The position numbers were made by a program, and so were the translations under genes. A stretch of DNA of 64,000 nucleotides from Flavobacteriaceae bacterium UBA3339. GTDB taxonomy: Bacteria > Bacteroidota > Bacteroidia > Flavobacteriales > Flavobacteriaceae. The notes beneath the pieces were generated by a model. The model was not told where the DNA came from. It ran no database searches and saw only the letters and a list, made by a program, of their open reading frames with translations. Below, piece by piece: positions 53,652 through 63,187 of the stretch (position 1 is the first letter of the stretch; each line of letters opens with the position of its first letter). The DNA lies in assembly GCA_002360925.1 (NCBI GenBank), contig DERN01000011.1:494235-558234 (forward strand). The letters run 5' to 3'.

Positions 53652-55934
53652 CTAATAATTCAATTTAAGACCTAAACCAAATCCCATATCGCTGTCGTAA
53701 TGTGTTCTTACGCTCATATTTCGATTTAGAATATAACTTAATTCGCCCATGTATTCTTTATCGGTATTGACCATAAAACCAGCACGAATTCGTTTAGAAA
53801 TCGGAATATCTTCTCGCATCAATTGCAATCTAACATTTCCATCGTGATAAACTTCTGCCTGAAAATTAACCAGCATCGGCAACGTGTAAACAAATCCGGC
53901 ACTTACTAAAGCTCGTTCATCTTTCGTGTTTTTTTGCCCAAAAAGATTCTTTTCTACTTCGTGATGTCCCATTTTTCGGTAACGCCAATCAAACCCTACA
54001 AATACCTGAAACCATTGATTGCGACCTAAAAAACGACCTAAATGAGTTTCGACTTCATAACCATGCATGTTGTTGTATCCCAAAGCCCATTCAGAAGTTA
54101 GCGCCCAACGTGCATTTTGCAACATTAACATTCCATCGTTTCCATTGGTTGCAAAATCGTTTTCAATCATAAAATGCGTCATATTACTTTCGCGCTGTAA
54201 CATTTTATATGCTTTTTCTTTATTGGGCAATAATGGATTTTCATAATTTCCAACTTCGAAAACGCGATTCATTCCTGCCATCATGTGATACAAAATGTGA
54301 CAATGAAAAAACCAATCGCCTTCGGTATTTGCCAGAAATTCTATTACATTGGTTTCCATCGGCATAATATCCAACACATTTTTTAAAGGTGAATAAACAC
54401 CGTTTTTATTAATTACTCGAAAATCAAAACCATGTAAGTGCATCGGATGGCGCATCATAGAATTGTTGTATAAAGTAATACGCAGAATCTCGCCTTTTTT
54501 AACCGGAATTTTATCTGTTTCAGACATCACTTTATTATCCATACTCCACACATAACGATTCATATTTCCGGTTAATTCGAAGCGTAATTCTTTTACAGGA
54601 GCATCTTTTGGGTGTTCTGTATTTTCAGGAGATTTCAACATTCCGTAATTTAATGTTGTGATTGTTGAAGCTGTATTTCCATGTGAAGAATGATCCATTC
54701 CGCTCATTTCTGAATGATTTATTTCTTGATGATGTTCTTCAGAAACTTTTTCTTTTTTTAAGGTTTTCTTTTGTGCTTCGCCTGTAATTTCAGGATACAT
54801 TACGGTATTCATATCCATTTCTTGCAAACTCATTTTCATTCCCATATCGTTCATCGTCCCGTCCATGTTCATCATATCGTTCATCATCTTCATTCCTTCA
54901 AAATATTTCAACTTCGGAAGTGGTTCTATCAATTGCTTTTTTCCTTCCCCAATAAACAAAGAAGTTAAAGAGGTTCGGTCTTCTGGAGTTGCCTGAAATT
55001 CGTACGAAACGCCTTTTTCGGGAATCGTTACGACTACATCATAAGTTTCGGAAACTCCGATAATTAAACGATCTACCTCAATAGGTTCTACATCATTTCC
55101 ATCATTTGCTACAACCGTCATTTTACCTCCCGCATATCGCAGCCAAAAATACGACGAAGCGCCTCCGTTCGAGATTCTCAATCGTACTTTATCGCCTGCT
55201 TTAAATTGTTTCAACTGACTTTCGGGTAATCCGTTTATTAAAAACTTTTCGTAATAAACATCACTTACATCCATTGCCAACATACGCCTCCATTCATTTG
55301 TCAGTTTCGTTTTAAAGTGTCCCGCCCGAATCGCTTCTGCATAACTTTGCGTTGATCCTTTTTTAATTCCAAACCAATCATTCGCATTATGCAGCATTCG
55401 CTGAACATTTTCGGGTTTTAAATCCGTCCATTCGCTCAACATAACCGAAACCGTTGGCAAATCATCAATCCCTTTTCTAAAAGTTGGATCATTTTCTCGC
55501 TTCTTTAAAATCATAGAACCGTACATTCCGATTTGTTCCTGATATCCGGAATGACTGTGATACCAATGCGTTCCGTTTTGAATAATGGGAAAGGAATATG
55601 TGTAAGTAGTTCCCGGTTCAATCGGCATTTGTGTAAGTAAAGGCACACCATCTTCTCTATTTGGAAGCCACAACCCGTGCCAATGCAAAGACGTACTTTC
55701 TTTTAATTCGTTGTGAACACGAATAACCGCAGTATCGCCTTCGGTAAACTCTAAAGTAGGCATTGGAATTTGACCATTTACCGAAATAGCTCGCTTTTCT
55801 TTTCCCGAAAAGTTCACAATTGTATCACGAACAAACAAATTATATTCTACGCGTTTTTGCGCATGCAAATTAAACGAAACAACAAATGCGATGAGTCCAA
55901 AGAACCAATTCTGAATCTTAAAATCTGTTTTCAT
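53652..55934 (-). CDS. Multicopper oxidase (CopA-like) with CopB-like C-terminal barrel
   Basis: 760 residues. A signal peptide precedes three cupredoxin domains with all copper ligands: HWHGLW and HWYHSHSG (domain 1), then HPMHLHG and HCHILYHMMAGM (domain 3). Between them is a Met/His-rich insert (~345-425; MMNDMMNMDG, MSGMDHSSHG), typical of CopA-type copper oxidases that detoxify Cu(I). The last ~150 residues, from ALGYNNMHGYEVETHLG on, are an outer-membrane-barrel-like region resembling CopB, ending GLGLKLNY. So it joins CopA- and CopB-like parts in one protein. Gap to the DUF3347 gene: 9 bp. Confidence 0.85.
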   Translation of the reverse strand: MKTDFKIQNWFFGLIAFVVSFNLHAQKRVEYNLFVRDTIVNFSGKEKRAISVNGQIPMPTLEFTEGDTAVIRVHNELKESTSLHWHGLWLPNREDGVPLLTQMPIEPGTTYTYSFPIIQNGTHWYHSHSGYQEQIGMYGSMILKKRENDPTFRKGIDDLPTVSVMLSEWTDLKPENVQRMLHNANDWFGIKKGSTQSYAEAIRAGHFKTKLTNEWRRMLAMDVSDVYYEKFLINGLPESQLKQFKAGDKVRLRISNGGASSYFWLRYAGGKMTVVANDGNDVEPIEVDRLIIGVSETYDVVVTIPEKGVSYEFQATPEDRTSLTSLFIGEGKKQLIEPLPKLKYFEGMKMMNDMMNMDGTMNDMGMKMSLQEMDMNTVMYPEITGEAQKKTLKKEKVSEEHHQEINHSEMSGMDHSSHGNTASTITTLNYGMLKSPENTEHPKDAPVKELRFELTGNMNRYVWSMDNKVMSETDKIPVKKGEILRITLYNNSMMRHPMHLHGFDFRVINKNGVYSPLKNVLDIMPMETNVIEFLANTEGDWFFHCHILYHMMAGMNRVFEVGNYENPLLPNKEKAYKMLQRESNMTHFMIENDFATNGNDGMLMLQNARWALTSEWALGYNNMHGYEVETHLGRFLGRNQWFQVFVGFDWRYRKMGHHEVEKNLFGQKNTKDERALVSAGFVYTLPMLVNFQAEVYHDGNVRLQLMREDIPISKRIRAGFMVNTDKEYMGELSYILNRNMSVRTHYDSDMGFGLGLKLNY

Positions 55935-55943
55935 AACCCTACA

Positions 55944-56783
55944 TTATTTTAAAGTTTCTACTGTACTTCCGCACGAAAGCATTTGGTTTCCATAAAACGG
56001 ATTTTTGATAACCGAATCTTTACTTAACCAATTCGCTCCGCCTTCAAACATCGGGCAATTTTGATAATAAATGGTAGATTTTAGTTTAACGTTTTTTGCC
56101 AACTTGTACATAGGATCTGTTAGCTCGGCAAAAAGTTTGCGTTGTTTTTTCAGATCTTTTTCTTGAATAATTTTATTGATTATATCTTCTAAAGAGGTTA
56201 GTTCTTTAGCAGAAACAGCTTCTTTCTCGTCATTATTCAATACCTTTTTAAATGCAGTTGCTTGTTTTAAAATTTCGGACTGATTTGCTTGCACAAAAGC
56301 ATCTTTCATCTTAAAATAAGTATCAAATATCATTTGCGACTTATCATTAGTTTGCATTTCATGATTTGCATGATCCATTTCGGTATGTGATTGCATTTCA
56401 GAGTGATTGTGCATCATACTTGAATGTACCGAATGATCTATCGATTTCTTATCGCGTGTATATTGGCAATCTTTCGTTAGTTTTTCATACACATTATCCG
56501 GAGCAAAATAGACATCATTGTCAAATCCGGCTAAAGCGATTTTTTTCAGAATGGCTTCACAAGTTGTTTTTGTTTTATCAAATGTCAAGATCGCAGTTCC
56601 TTCTTTAACATTATAAGAAACTGTAGAAATTCGTTTTTGATTTCCTGCTGTTTCGATCATTTCTTTTGCGGAAGCACAATTTCCTTTTACTTTAAAAGTT
56701 TTTGTTTCGGCATTCTTGATTTGCGCAAAAACGGTAGCAACAGAGAACAAACTCATTGTTCCCAATAAATATATTTTTTTCAT
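55944..56783 (-). CDS. Exported HMA-like + DUF3347 metal-binding protein
   Basis: 279 residues. Signal peptide (TVFAQ). Residues ~25-90 are a heavy-metal-associated-like domain (TFKVKGNCASAKEMIETAG) in which the usual CxxC is reduced to a single Cys. Residues ~115-145 are a Met/His-rich segment (DHSVHSSMMHNHSEMQ). Residues ~150-275 are a DUF3347 domain ending YYQNCPMFEGGANWLSK, the conserved Cys-Pro-Met site of copper-linked proteins. It is in one operon with the oxidase and likely delivers or holds copper in the periplasm. Confidence 0.82.
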   Translation of the reverse strand: MKKIYLLGTMSLFSVATVFAQIKNAETKTFKVKGNCASAKEMIETAGNQKRISTVSYNVKEGTAILTFDKTKTTCEAILKKIALAGFDNDVYFAPDNVYEKLTKDCQYTRDKKSIDHSVHSSMMHNHSEMQSHTEMDHANHEMQTNDKSQMIFDTYFKMKDAFVQANQSEILKQATAFKKVLNNDEKEAVSAKELTSLEDIINKIIQEKDLKKQRKLFAELTDPMYKLAKNVKLKSTIYYQNCPMFEGGANWLSKDSVIKNPFYGNQMLSCGSTVETLK

Positions 56784-56854
56784 TTTTAGAAGTTTAAATT
56801 ATATAAAAATCCCCTGTTACATCTTTATCAAAAAGACATATTTTGGGCTAGCAA

Positions 56855-57211
56855 TTATAAATTTAAACTTATTTTAGGCGGCTGCCAAATAGCTAAAAAA
56901 TGATTTTTTACATGAAGATTTACCAATGTATTTGGTTGTTGCTTCACATTAAAAATAGAAGTTTGAAGATTAAAATCTTGTTGAATTTCAGAAAACAAAA
57001 CAATGTTATTAATCATTTTAGAGCAACACGCATGATCTTTACATGATGTGTTTTTAGAAGTTATGTTTTTCTCGCAACAACTATTTGTTTCTGACGGAGA
57101 TTCACAACATGAAACGGTTTTTTCTGTAGATTGAATATGTGCAAAAGCATTTCCTGTTGTTAAAAAACAACTGAATAATACGAGCAATATTATTTTAGTA
57201 AACCGAATCAT
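56855..57211 (-). CDS. Small Cys-rich exported protein of the copper cluster
   Basis: 118 residues. Signal peptide, then a Cys-rich mature part with three CC pairs (TVSCCESPSETNSCCEK, KDHACCS) and a late WQPPKISLN. It resembles the small 'HYC-CC-PP' family proteins found beside flavobacterial metal genes, though the HYC element is not exact. A metal-binding role is likely. Upstream of the DUF3347 gene with 71 bp between. Confidence 0.65.
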   Translation of the reverse strand: MIRFTKIILLVLFSCFLTTGNAFAHIQSTEKTVSCCESPSETNSCCEKNITSKNTSCKDHACCSKMINNIVLFSEIQQDFNLQTSIFNVKQQPNTLVNLHVKNHFLAIWQPPKISLNL

Positions 57212-57270
57212 TAATGCAAAATTAGAAAGATATTTGACTTAGTTACCGACTTTAACTTTTTGACAACGAA

Positions 57271-57292
57271 AAAGCCTTCCGAAGAAGGCTTT
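57271..57292 (-). terminator. Rho-independent terminator
   Basis: Stem AAAGCCTTC / GAAGGCTTT with a CGAA tetraloop, directly after the META-domain gene (minus strand). Confidence 0.8.
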
Positions 57293-57300
57293 TATATTTT

Positions 57301-58329
57301 TTATTCTGTATATAAACCGAACATCATGATTAATCGATCGTTTACATAAAAATTTAAAGTTTGTTCTGCAACATCGAAATGAACTGTTGCTTCCGATAAA
57401 TATTTCAATACTTTATGTTCTGTTTCAGATGCTTTTTCATCCATACAAGCCATTCTTGTAGATCCCATTCCCGAAAAAGTAATCGAATTTTCTACTGTTG
57501 TATAAGATCCGAAGAAGTTGTTACATCCGCTGTTTCCGTTTACTTTTTTGTTTTTAGCATCGAATTGAATAAATGCTTTTCCGTAATCTTGCCCAACATT
57601 ATCTAACATAAATAACTTCCATTTTTTTCCGTCGATAAATGACCAAATTTCATTTTCTGTCGGAATATTGAATTCCATCACAACTTCTTTACTGTTTGCT
57701 TTTTTGAATTTAACAGTAGAGCCATTCGTTTCAATATCGAAGTTTTTCTGTTCTAATGCTTTAAGAAAATCTTGTTCTAAACGCATACTTTCTTCATCAC
57801 AAGCCATTAAAGTTCCCATTCCAGGAGTTACTTGCAGCTTGTTTCCATCTAACTTAAATGAAGCTCCGAAACGATTACATCCACTTTTACCATTCATAGA
57901 ATTAGTATTACTGTCAAGCGTAAAATAAACTTTTCCGTTATTAATTGCCTTTCCATTCATTTTAGAAAGTACCATTTTTTTGTTTAGAATATCTGATTTC
58001 ATTGTTCCCGAAGATTTTACTTTCTTTTTACAAACGACTTTCTTTAATTTATAAGAATAAGCCGAAGCGTCCGCAGGAATATTTCCTTCTTTTTTCGTTT
58101 TTTCGACTTTTAATTTATAACGATATCCCGGCTCAAAATTAAATCCTTCGATATTGCTATAAAAGTACGTCCATTCTTTTTCTTTGCCGATTTTAACTTG
58201 TAAACACTCCATTGGAGCTACGCCCATACAAGGAACTTTGTTTTCTTTTACCTGCATTTTAATAGTTTCCTGTGCAAATGTCATTGAAGTGACGCTAAGA
58301 AACAGAACTAACATTTTTAAACTTTTCAT
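57301..58329 (-). CDS. DUF4377 + two META-domain exported protein
   Basis: 342 residues. Signal peptide (MTFAQ), an N-terminal DUF4377 domain (VPCMGVAPMECLQVK, WTYFYSNIEGFNFEPGYRYKLKV), then two META (HslJ-like) domains at ~120-220 (NSMNGKSGCNRFGASF, GTLMACDEES) and ~230-335 (VNGNSGCNNFFGSY, GSTRMACMDE). META/HslJ proteins are stress or motility-related outer-membrane or periplasmic proteins. The doubled META domain is unusual but known. Same strand as the copper genes but behind its own terminator. Confidence 0.82.
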   Translation of the reverse strand: MKSLKMLVLFLSVTSMTFAQETIKMQVKENKVPCMGVAPMECLQVKIGKEKEWTYFYSNIEGFNFEPGYRYKLKVEKTKKEGNIPADASAYSYKLKKVVCKKKVKSSGTMKSDILNKKMVLSKMNGKAINNGKVYFTLDSNTNSMNGKSGCNRFGASFKLDGNKLQVTPGMGTLMACDEESMRLEQDFLKALEQKNFDIETNGSTVKFKKANSKEVVMEFNIPTENEIWSFIDGKKWKLFMLDNVGQDYGKAFIQFDAKNKKVNGNSGCNNFFGSYTTVENSITFSGMGSTRMACMDEKASETEHKVLKYLSEATVHFDVAEQTLNFYVNDRLIMMFGLYTE

Positions 58330-58893
58330 ATCTTTTCTTTTTTATGTTTTTTTTATTTAGCCAATATCATGCCAACATTAAAATCGGCACGAATGAATTT
58401 ATATTTTGCAGATATTACTTAAAAAATCTAAATACCTACTTAATCAGTTTAATGTAAACATTTCAGCTAACTGATTTTTATAATCCTTTTTTGCTGAAAA
58501 TAAATAAACACTCGAATTTACGAAATAAATTTGTCTGTATGGAGTAAATATTAATTATTGAAATTAAAAATTAAATGGAAGCATAAAATTTTACAATTAA
58601 AACAATTTAGAACCTTCTCTTTTTACAGATGCTAGAACTCAGGAAGAGACTTATCCGAGAAGTAAAAAAGGAAATCCACTTACTATCTACGCTTTATCTA
58701 TGTACAATATACCTAGTATCCAAACTGTTACTATTTAGAAGAGTTATAGTTATACATCTAATAAATTTAAAGTGTTTTATATATTAGTTGGATTTACAAA
58801 ACGTATAAAAGAACGTTTCTAAATAGAATCAAACAAGTAAAAATCATTAAGTTTATGCATAGTTTTGTGATCAAACTAATAACTCATACAACT
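58330..58893. other. Gene-poor interval with a possible coding remnant
   Basis: 564 bp without a convincing gene. At 58601-58738 (+) a short start-less frame reads EPSLFTDARTQEETYPRSKK then GNPLTIYALSMYNIPSIQTV before TAG, protein-like in composition and possibly the 3' end of a lost gene. No match recognised. Confidence 0.3.
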
Positions 58894-59118
58894 ATGTCAA
58901 AAACAAAACTTACCATTAATGACAATGGATCGGTAAAAATTGAAGGAGATTTCGAAATCGTAGATAAAGAAGGAAACCTTTATGGTTTACAAGGTAGAAC
59001 AGTACTTTCGATTTGTCGATGCGGTTTGTCTAAAAACAAACCTTTCTGTGACGGATCGCACAAAGGACATTTTGAGCACAATGCCATTGCGTTTGATCTT
59101 CCGCCTAAAAAAATGTAA
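58894..59118 (+). CDS. CDGSH iron-sulfur domain protein
   Basis: 74 residues from the ATG at 58894 (an earlier in-frame ATG at 58855 adds an unlikely 13-residue leader). It has the iron-sulfur motif CRCGLSKNKPFCDGSHKG, with 3 Cys and 1 His as ligands of a [2Fe-2S] cluster. Cytosolic; likely redox or cluster transfer. A terminator follows. Confidence 0.88.
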   Translation: MSKTKLTINDNGSVKIEGDFEIVDKEGNLYGLQGRTVLSICRCGLSKNKPFCDGSHKGHFEHNAIAFDLPPKKM

Positions 59119-59147
59119 TTAATTACTATAGCATTAAAAGATTAGAC

Positions 59148-59187
59148 ATAAAAGACTATCGGTATTTAGTTACGGATAGTCTTTTAT
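59148..59187 (+). terminator. Terminator after CDGSH gene
   Basis: Stem ATAAAAGACTATC / GATAGTCTTTTAT with a T-rich end. Confidence 0.75.
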
Positions 59188-59325
59188 ATTTGGTTATTTA
59201 ACCGCTAGAATATTTTTGAATGTTTCAAAACCTCATCCACCGAATTTTACTCCTTTTACTTTTATACTACCTTAGTATTTTCTGTAATAAAAGTTGACGA
59301 ACTCAGTAAAACTGTTTTAAACAAC

Positions 59326-59354
59326 AAAAAAGCCTCACATTTCTGTAAGGCTTT
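59326..59354 (-). terminator. Terminator of the tRNA-Asn cluster
   Basis: Stem AAAGCCT / AGGCTTT with a T run on the minus strand, 11 bp beyond the last tRNA. Confidence 0.6.
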
Positions 59355-59364
59355 ATGAATTTTG

Positions 59365-59438
59365 CTCCCCCTCTTGGGCTCGAACCAAGGACCCTCTGAT
59401 TAACAGTCAGATGCTCTAACCAACTGAGCTAAGGAGGA
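59365..59438 (-). tRNA. tRNA-Asn(GTT), copy 3 (3'-most)
   Basis: 74 nt with a TCCTCCT / AGGGGGA acceptor stem, anticodon loop CTGTTAA (anticodon GTT) and T-loop GGTTCGAGCCC. CCA is not encoded. Identical to the two upstream copies. Confidence 0.95.
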
Positions 59439-59481
59439 AACTTATAAATTTAAAATCTTGAATTCGCTTTTGGCAAATTTG

Positions 59482-59555
59482 CTCCCCCTCTTGGGCTCGA
59501 ACCAAGGACCCTCTGATTAACAGTCAGATGCTCTAACCAACTGAGCTAAGGAGGA
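59482..59555 (-). tRNA. tRNA-Asn(GTT), copy 2
   Basis: Identical in sequence to the other two copies; the 43-bp spacer to copy 3 is AT-rich. Confidence 0.95.
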
Positions 59556-59611
59556 AACTTAAATTTTAAGTTTTCTATTTTACAATAAAAAGTATTCGCT
59601 TTCGCAATTTG

Positions 59612-59685
59612 CTCCCCCTCTTGGGCTCGAACCAAGGACCCTCTGATTAACAGTCAGATGCTCTAACCAACTGAGCTAAGGAGGA
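59612..59685 (-). tRNA. tRNA-Asn(GTT), copy 1 (5'-most)
   Basis: Identical to copies 2 and 3; the spacer to copy 2 is 56 bp and shares an ATTCGCTTT..GCAA(A)TTT motif with the other spacer. Confidence 0.95.
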
Positions 59686-59768
59686 AGGTGTGTTACCTTT
59701 ATTGCGATGCAAATATAGTAGGATTTTTCGTTTCTACAAATACCTTTTTTAAAAAATCGTTATTTTTT

Positions 59769-61115
59769 TTATTTGCCGGTAATCGCTTTAAATATGTCGT
59801 TTCCGTTTGCGAAGAGTAATAAAGCGATAAGTAAAACAAAACCAACTGTTTGAGCGTACTCTAAGAATTTATCACTTGGCTTGCGCCCCGAAATCATTTC
59901 GTATAAAAGAAATAACACATGTCCACCATCTAATGCCGGAATTGGCAATAAGTTCATTACTCCAAGCATAATTGACAAGAAAGCCGTGATGCTCCAAAAC
60001 ACTTCCCAACTCCAAGTTTGAGGAAAAATATCGAAAATAGCTTTAAATCCGCCAACGCCTTTATAAGCTCCCGTTTCTGGATTTACAATCATTTTTAATT
60101 GCTTTCCATAACCTACCAATTGATCTTTTCCTTTTTTAAGACCGATTGGAATTGAAGAAGCAAACGAATAATGCTCGTGAGAAATTTCGTACAAACCTAA
60201 ACGTTCTGCATCTTTCTCTTTTAAATTTAAAGCAAATGCAATCCCTACTTTTCCTTCTCCATCAATCTTTACAGGTACTTTTAATTCACTTTCATCACGT
60301 TTTACTGTAGCAGTAACCGTTTCGTTTTTATACTTTTCGATTTCAATTTTAAATTGATCTGCAAAATCAATTTTTGTATCATTCAAAGCAACAATAAAAT
60401 CTCCTGGTTTTAATGCATCTTTATTTTGAGAATCTTCAGGAACCTGAGAAACAATAAGCGGAATACGTGGTGCAATTAAGCCGCCTGTTTTATTTGCCAT
60501 TAATTGATCAACAAAATTTACAGGCAATTTTATAGTTTGTTCCTCTCCGTTGCGGTTAATTTCAATTTCTTTAGCTGTGATTAATTGAGCCGGAGCTTCA
60601 TTAATTCGCTGTAATTTCTTTCCATCTATCGAAACAATTTTATCTCCTGATTGCATTCCGGCACTTTCTAAAGCTGGCGATTGAACCCAAACTCCATTTT
60701 TTAAACTATCGTTTGCAACATATCGATCACCGTAATACCAAGTCATTCCAATATAGATAACGAAAGCCAAGATAAAATTCACGGTTACACCGCCCAACAT
60801 AATAATTAATCGTTGCCAAGCCGGTTTTGAACGAAATTCCCAAGGTTGTGGATCTTGCTTCATTTGCTCGGTATCCATACTTTCGTCGATCATTCCGGCA
60901 ATTTTTACATATCCGCCTAACGGAAGCCATCCGATTCCGTAAACGGTATCGCCAATTTTTTTCTTAAATAAAGAGAATTTAATATCAAAAAACAGATAGA
61001 ATTTTTCAACGCGTGTTTTAAAAAGTTTCGCGGGAATAAAGTGTCCTAACTCGTGTAAAACGATTAAAAGAGACAAACTCAATAAAAATTGAGATAGTTT
61101 AATTAATATGTCCAT
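59769..61115 (-). CDS. rseP: Site-2 intramembrane metalloprotease RseP
   Basis: 448 residues. HELGH in the first membrane helix (~22-26) is the zinc site; two PDZ-like domains occupy ~130-200 and ~205-290 (NEAPAQLITAKEIEI; QNKDALKPGDFIVALN); the C-terminal helices carry NLLPIPALDGGHVLF, the second zinc-ligand motif. It cuts membrane-bound regulators in envelope-stress signalling. TACATTTG promoter box at 61145-61152. Confidence 0.92.
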   Translation of the reverse strand: MDILIKLSQFLLSLSLLIVLHELGHFIPAKLFKTRVEKFYLFFDIKFSLFKKKIGDTVYGIGWLPLGGYVKIAGMIDESMDTEQMKQDPQPWEFRSKPAWQRLIIMLGGVTVNFILAFVIYIGMTWYYGDRYVANDSLKNGVWVQSPALESAGMQSGDKIVSIDGKKLQRINEAPAQLITAKEIEINRNGEEQTIKLPVNFVDQLMANKTGGLIAPRIPLIVSQVPEDSQNKDALKPGDFIVALNDTKIDFADQFKIEIEKYKNETVTATVKRDESELKVPVKIDGEGKVGIAFALNLKEKDAERLGLYEISHEHYSFASSIPIGLKKGKDQLVGYGKQLKMIVNPETGAYKGVGGFKAIFDIFPQTWSWEVFWSITAFLSIMLGVMNLLPIPALDGGHVLFLLYEMISGRKPSDKFLEYAQTVGFVLLIALLLFANGNDIFKAITGK

Positions 61116-61144
61116 TAATGATTGTACTTTCTATTTTTGTTGCA

Positions 61145-61152
61145 CAAATGTA
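61145..61152 (-). promoter_or_regulatory. -7 box (TACATTTG) of rseP
   Basis: An exact TAnnTTTG match, 29 nt upstream of the rseP ATG. Confidence 0.5.
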
Positions 61153-61191
61153 AGATTTTAACCTTACTAATTGATACACTTTAGATTCATT

Positions 61192-63105
61192 TTAGTTTTT
61201 TATAACTTTTTTATGATAGGTTCTTTCAGCTGTTTCGACCGACAAAATATACATTCCGCTTGCCAAATGTTCGGTTTGATATAAATTCCCAATGTTTTTA
61301 GCAATCATTTTTCCTTTTGTATCGAATAGGTTAATAGATTTCACTTCCCAAGAACTTGGAATTTGAACCTGAAAAAAGTTTTTAGAAGGATTCGGAAAAA
61401 CCTTAAAATCTTCTACAAGCACTTCTCCTTCTTTTATCGTAACTTGATTATTTGCCGATATAATATCTTTAAACGGATCAATTACAATAGTCTGAATTTT
61501 TTGCAACTGCGTATCCAAAACAAATTCCTGATGATTTTGAGTATGTTGTAAAACGACTGTTTCGGTTTGATTATCCTCGGCAATTAATTGAATCGTAACC
61601 GGCATTTCGAAAAAAGGAATTTCAGCATGCGAAGTAGTTTGCGAAAGAACAAGCTTTACTTTTGAAGCAGTATATTCGGCATCGAGCTGATACGACGGAA
61701 ATCCTTGTCCGTAAATCCAATCGTTAAAAAACTCGGATAAGTTTTTGTTCGAAGCTGTTTCTAAATGTTGTTTTACTTGCGAAGTCACAGCGAAACCATA
61801 AGCAAGTTGCGGATCTTCTAGAAAATTACGCATTCCACGATAAAAAACCTCATCGCCTAAAACATAACGCAACATATGCACCACCATAGATCCTTTGTCG
61901 TACGTAATTCGGCTGCTAAAAATTCGGTCGGAATCTAAAGCTTGCGCATCTGTTAAATACAAATTTCCACCCGAAACAGAAGTTCCACTATTTATTTTAG
62001 TCGCTTTCCAATCAACAAAAGGTTGCGAACCATCTAAATGTTCTACAACCAAACCTGCCATATATTCGGCGAATCCTTCATTAATCCAAATATCTTTCCA
62101 ACTTCCGCATGTAATTTTATCGCCAAACCAATGATGCGCCAATTCATGTGCAATCAATCTGCGCGAAAAACCTCCCATAAACGAAACCGTTGTATGTTCC
62201 ATTCCGCCATTCCAACCAAACTGCGCATGTCCATATTTTTCGGTATGAAAAGGATACGTTCCAAACAAGTTTTCAAAAACATCCATAATCGGCAAGGTAA
62301 CCGCCAATTGATTTACAGCCGAATCGTACGTTTCGGGATACAGATAATTGATGATCGGAAACGTATTTGGTGCCGAACCAGCCATTTGTTCATAAATTTT
62401 GTAATTAGTTACTGCAATGGCAACCAAATAAGGCGGAATAGGATAATTATGTTTAAAATGCGTGGTTTTAGTTCCGTCGTTATGTGTCGTTTGCGATTGT
62501 TCTAATCCATTTGCAACTGCAATCATATCTTTGGGCGTTTTAAGATAAATATCAATCGAATCGATTTTATCATCTAACGATTGTTTGCACGGAAACCAAT
62601 CGAGCGCGCCAAAAGGTTCAGAAAGTGTCCAAATAATTGGCGAACCATTATGATAACTTTGTGTAAAAGCTTCGTTTGCTCTTGGCGGAATTCCAGAATA
62701 GGTAATCGCAATTTCGCCTGTAGTTCCTAAATTAACATTTTGCGCCAACTGAATCGTAATTTCGTTTGAAGCTTGTGTAAAATGTAAAGCAGTATTCCCT
62801 TGTTTTACTTCGTGAACTTGTAACTGATGACTTAAATCGAAAACGATGTTTTGGAGATCTTCGGTTGGAATAAATTGCGTTGTTACCGTTCCGGAGATAA
62901 AATATTCGGAAGGATCAACTTCTAATTCTAATTTCTGATAAACTACATCGTAATTCGCCGTATTCGGATTTTGCTTAAAAGCCAATCGTTTTTCGGCAGC
63001 TTTTTTCTCGTAAAAACGATAATCAAATTCTTTGTCTGAAGATATTTGAGCCGAGGCAATTAAACCGACAAGACCGAAAACAAAAGCAAAAAAAGTTCTT
63101 TTCAT
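61192..63105 (-). CDS. M1-family metalloaminopeptidase with T9SS sorting domain
   Basis: 637 residues. Signal peptide (ASAQ), a beta-rich N-terminal domain (~45-230), the substrate-binding GGMEH segment and zinc site HELAHHWFGD...NEGFAEY (~320-345), then a short C-terminal domain and a T9SS type-A sorting domain (~555-637; FKVFPNPSKNFFQVQI, TYHKKVIKN). So it is a secreted or surface aminopeptidase, probably for protein digestion outside the cell. It lacks the long C-terminal ERAP-type domain, typical of short bacterial forms. Confidence 0.92.
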   Translation of the reverse strand: MKRTFFAFVFGLVGLIASAQISSDKEFDYRFYEKKAAEKRLAFKQNPNTANYDVVYQKLELEVDPSEYFISGTVTTQFIPTEDLQNIVFDLSHQLQVHEVKQGNTALHFTQASNEITIQLAQNVNLGTTGEIAITYSGIPPRANEAFTQSYHNGSPIIWTLSEPFGALDWFPCKQSLDDKIDSIDIYLKTPKDMIAVANGLEQSQTTHNDGTKTTHFKHNYPIPPYLVAIAVTNYKIYEQMAGSAPNTFPIINYLYPETYDSAVNQLAVTLPIMDVFENLFGTYPFHTEKYGHAQFGWNGGMEHTTVSFMGGFSRRLIAHELAHHWFGDKITCGSWKDIWINEGFAEYMAGLVVEHLDGSQPFVDWKATKINSGTSVSGGNLYLTDAQALDSDRIFSSRITYDKGSMVVHMLRYVLGDEVFYRGMRNFLEDPQLAYGFAVTSQVKQHLETASNKNLSEFFNDWIYGQGFPSYQLDAEYTASKVKLVLSQTTSHAEIPFFEMPVTIQLIAEDNQTETVVLQHTQNHQEFVLDTQLQKIQTIVIDPFKDIISANNQVTIKEGEVLVEDFKVFPNPSKNFFQVQIPSSWEVKSINLFDTKGKMIAKNIGNLYQTEHLASGMYILSVETAERTYHKKVIKN

Positions 63106-63187
63106 AAAGAAGGGATTTCTCGTAAAAATACTATTATTTCTTTTAAATTCAAGCGGTAAAACAGAACGGAATTATTCAATCAATACC

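Noticed and set aside
59365..59685. Regular repeat-spacer pattern resembling a CRISPR array
   Set aside because: The repeats are complete tRNA-Asn genes with cloverleaf and GTT anticodon; no other CRISPR-like array or cas gene was seen.
62038..62505. 155-codon plus-strand frame opposite the M1 peptidase
   Set aside because: It overlaps the zinc-site region of a well-supported gene and shows no domain.
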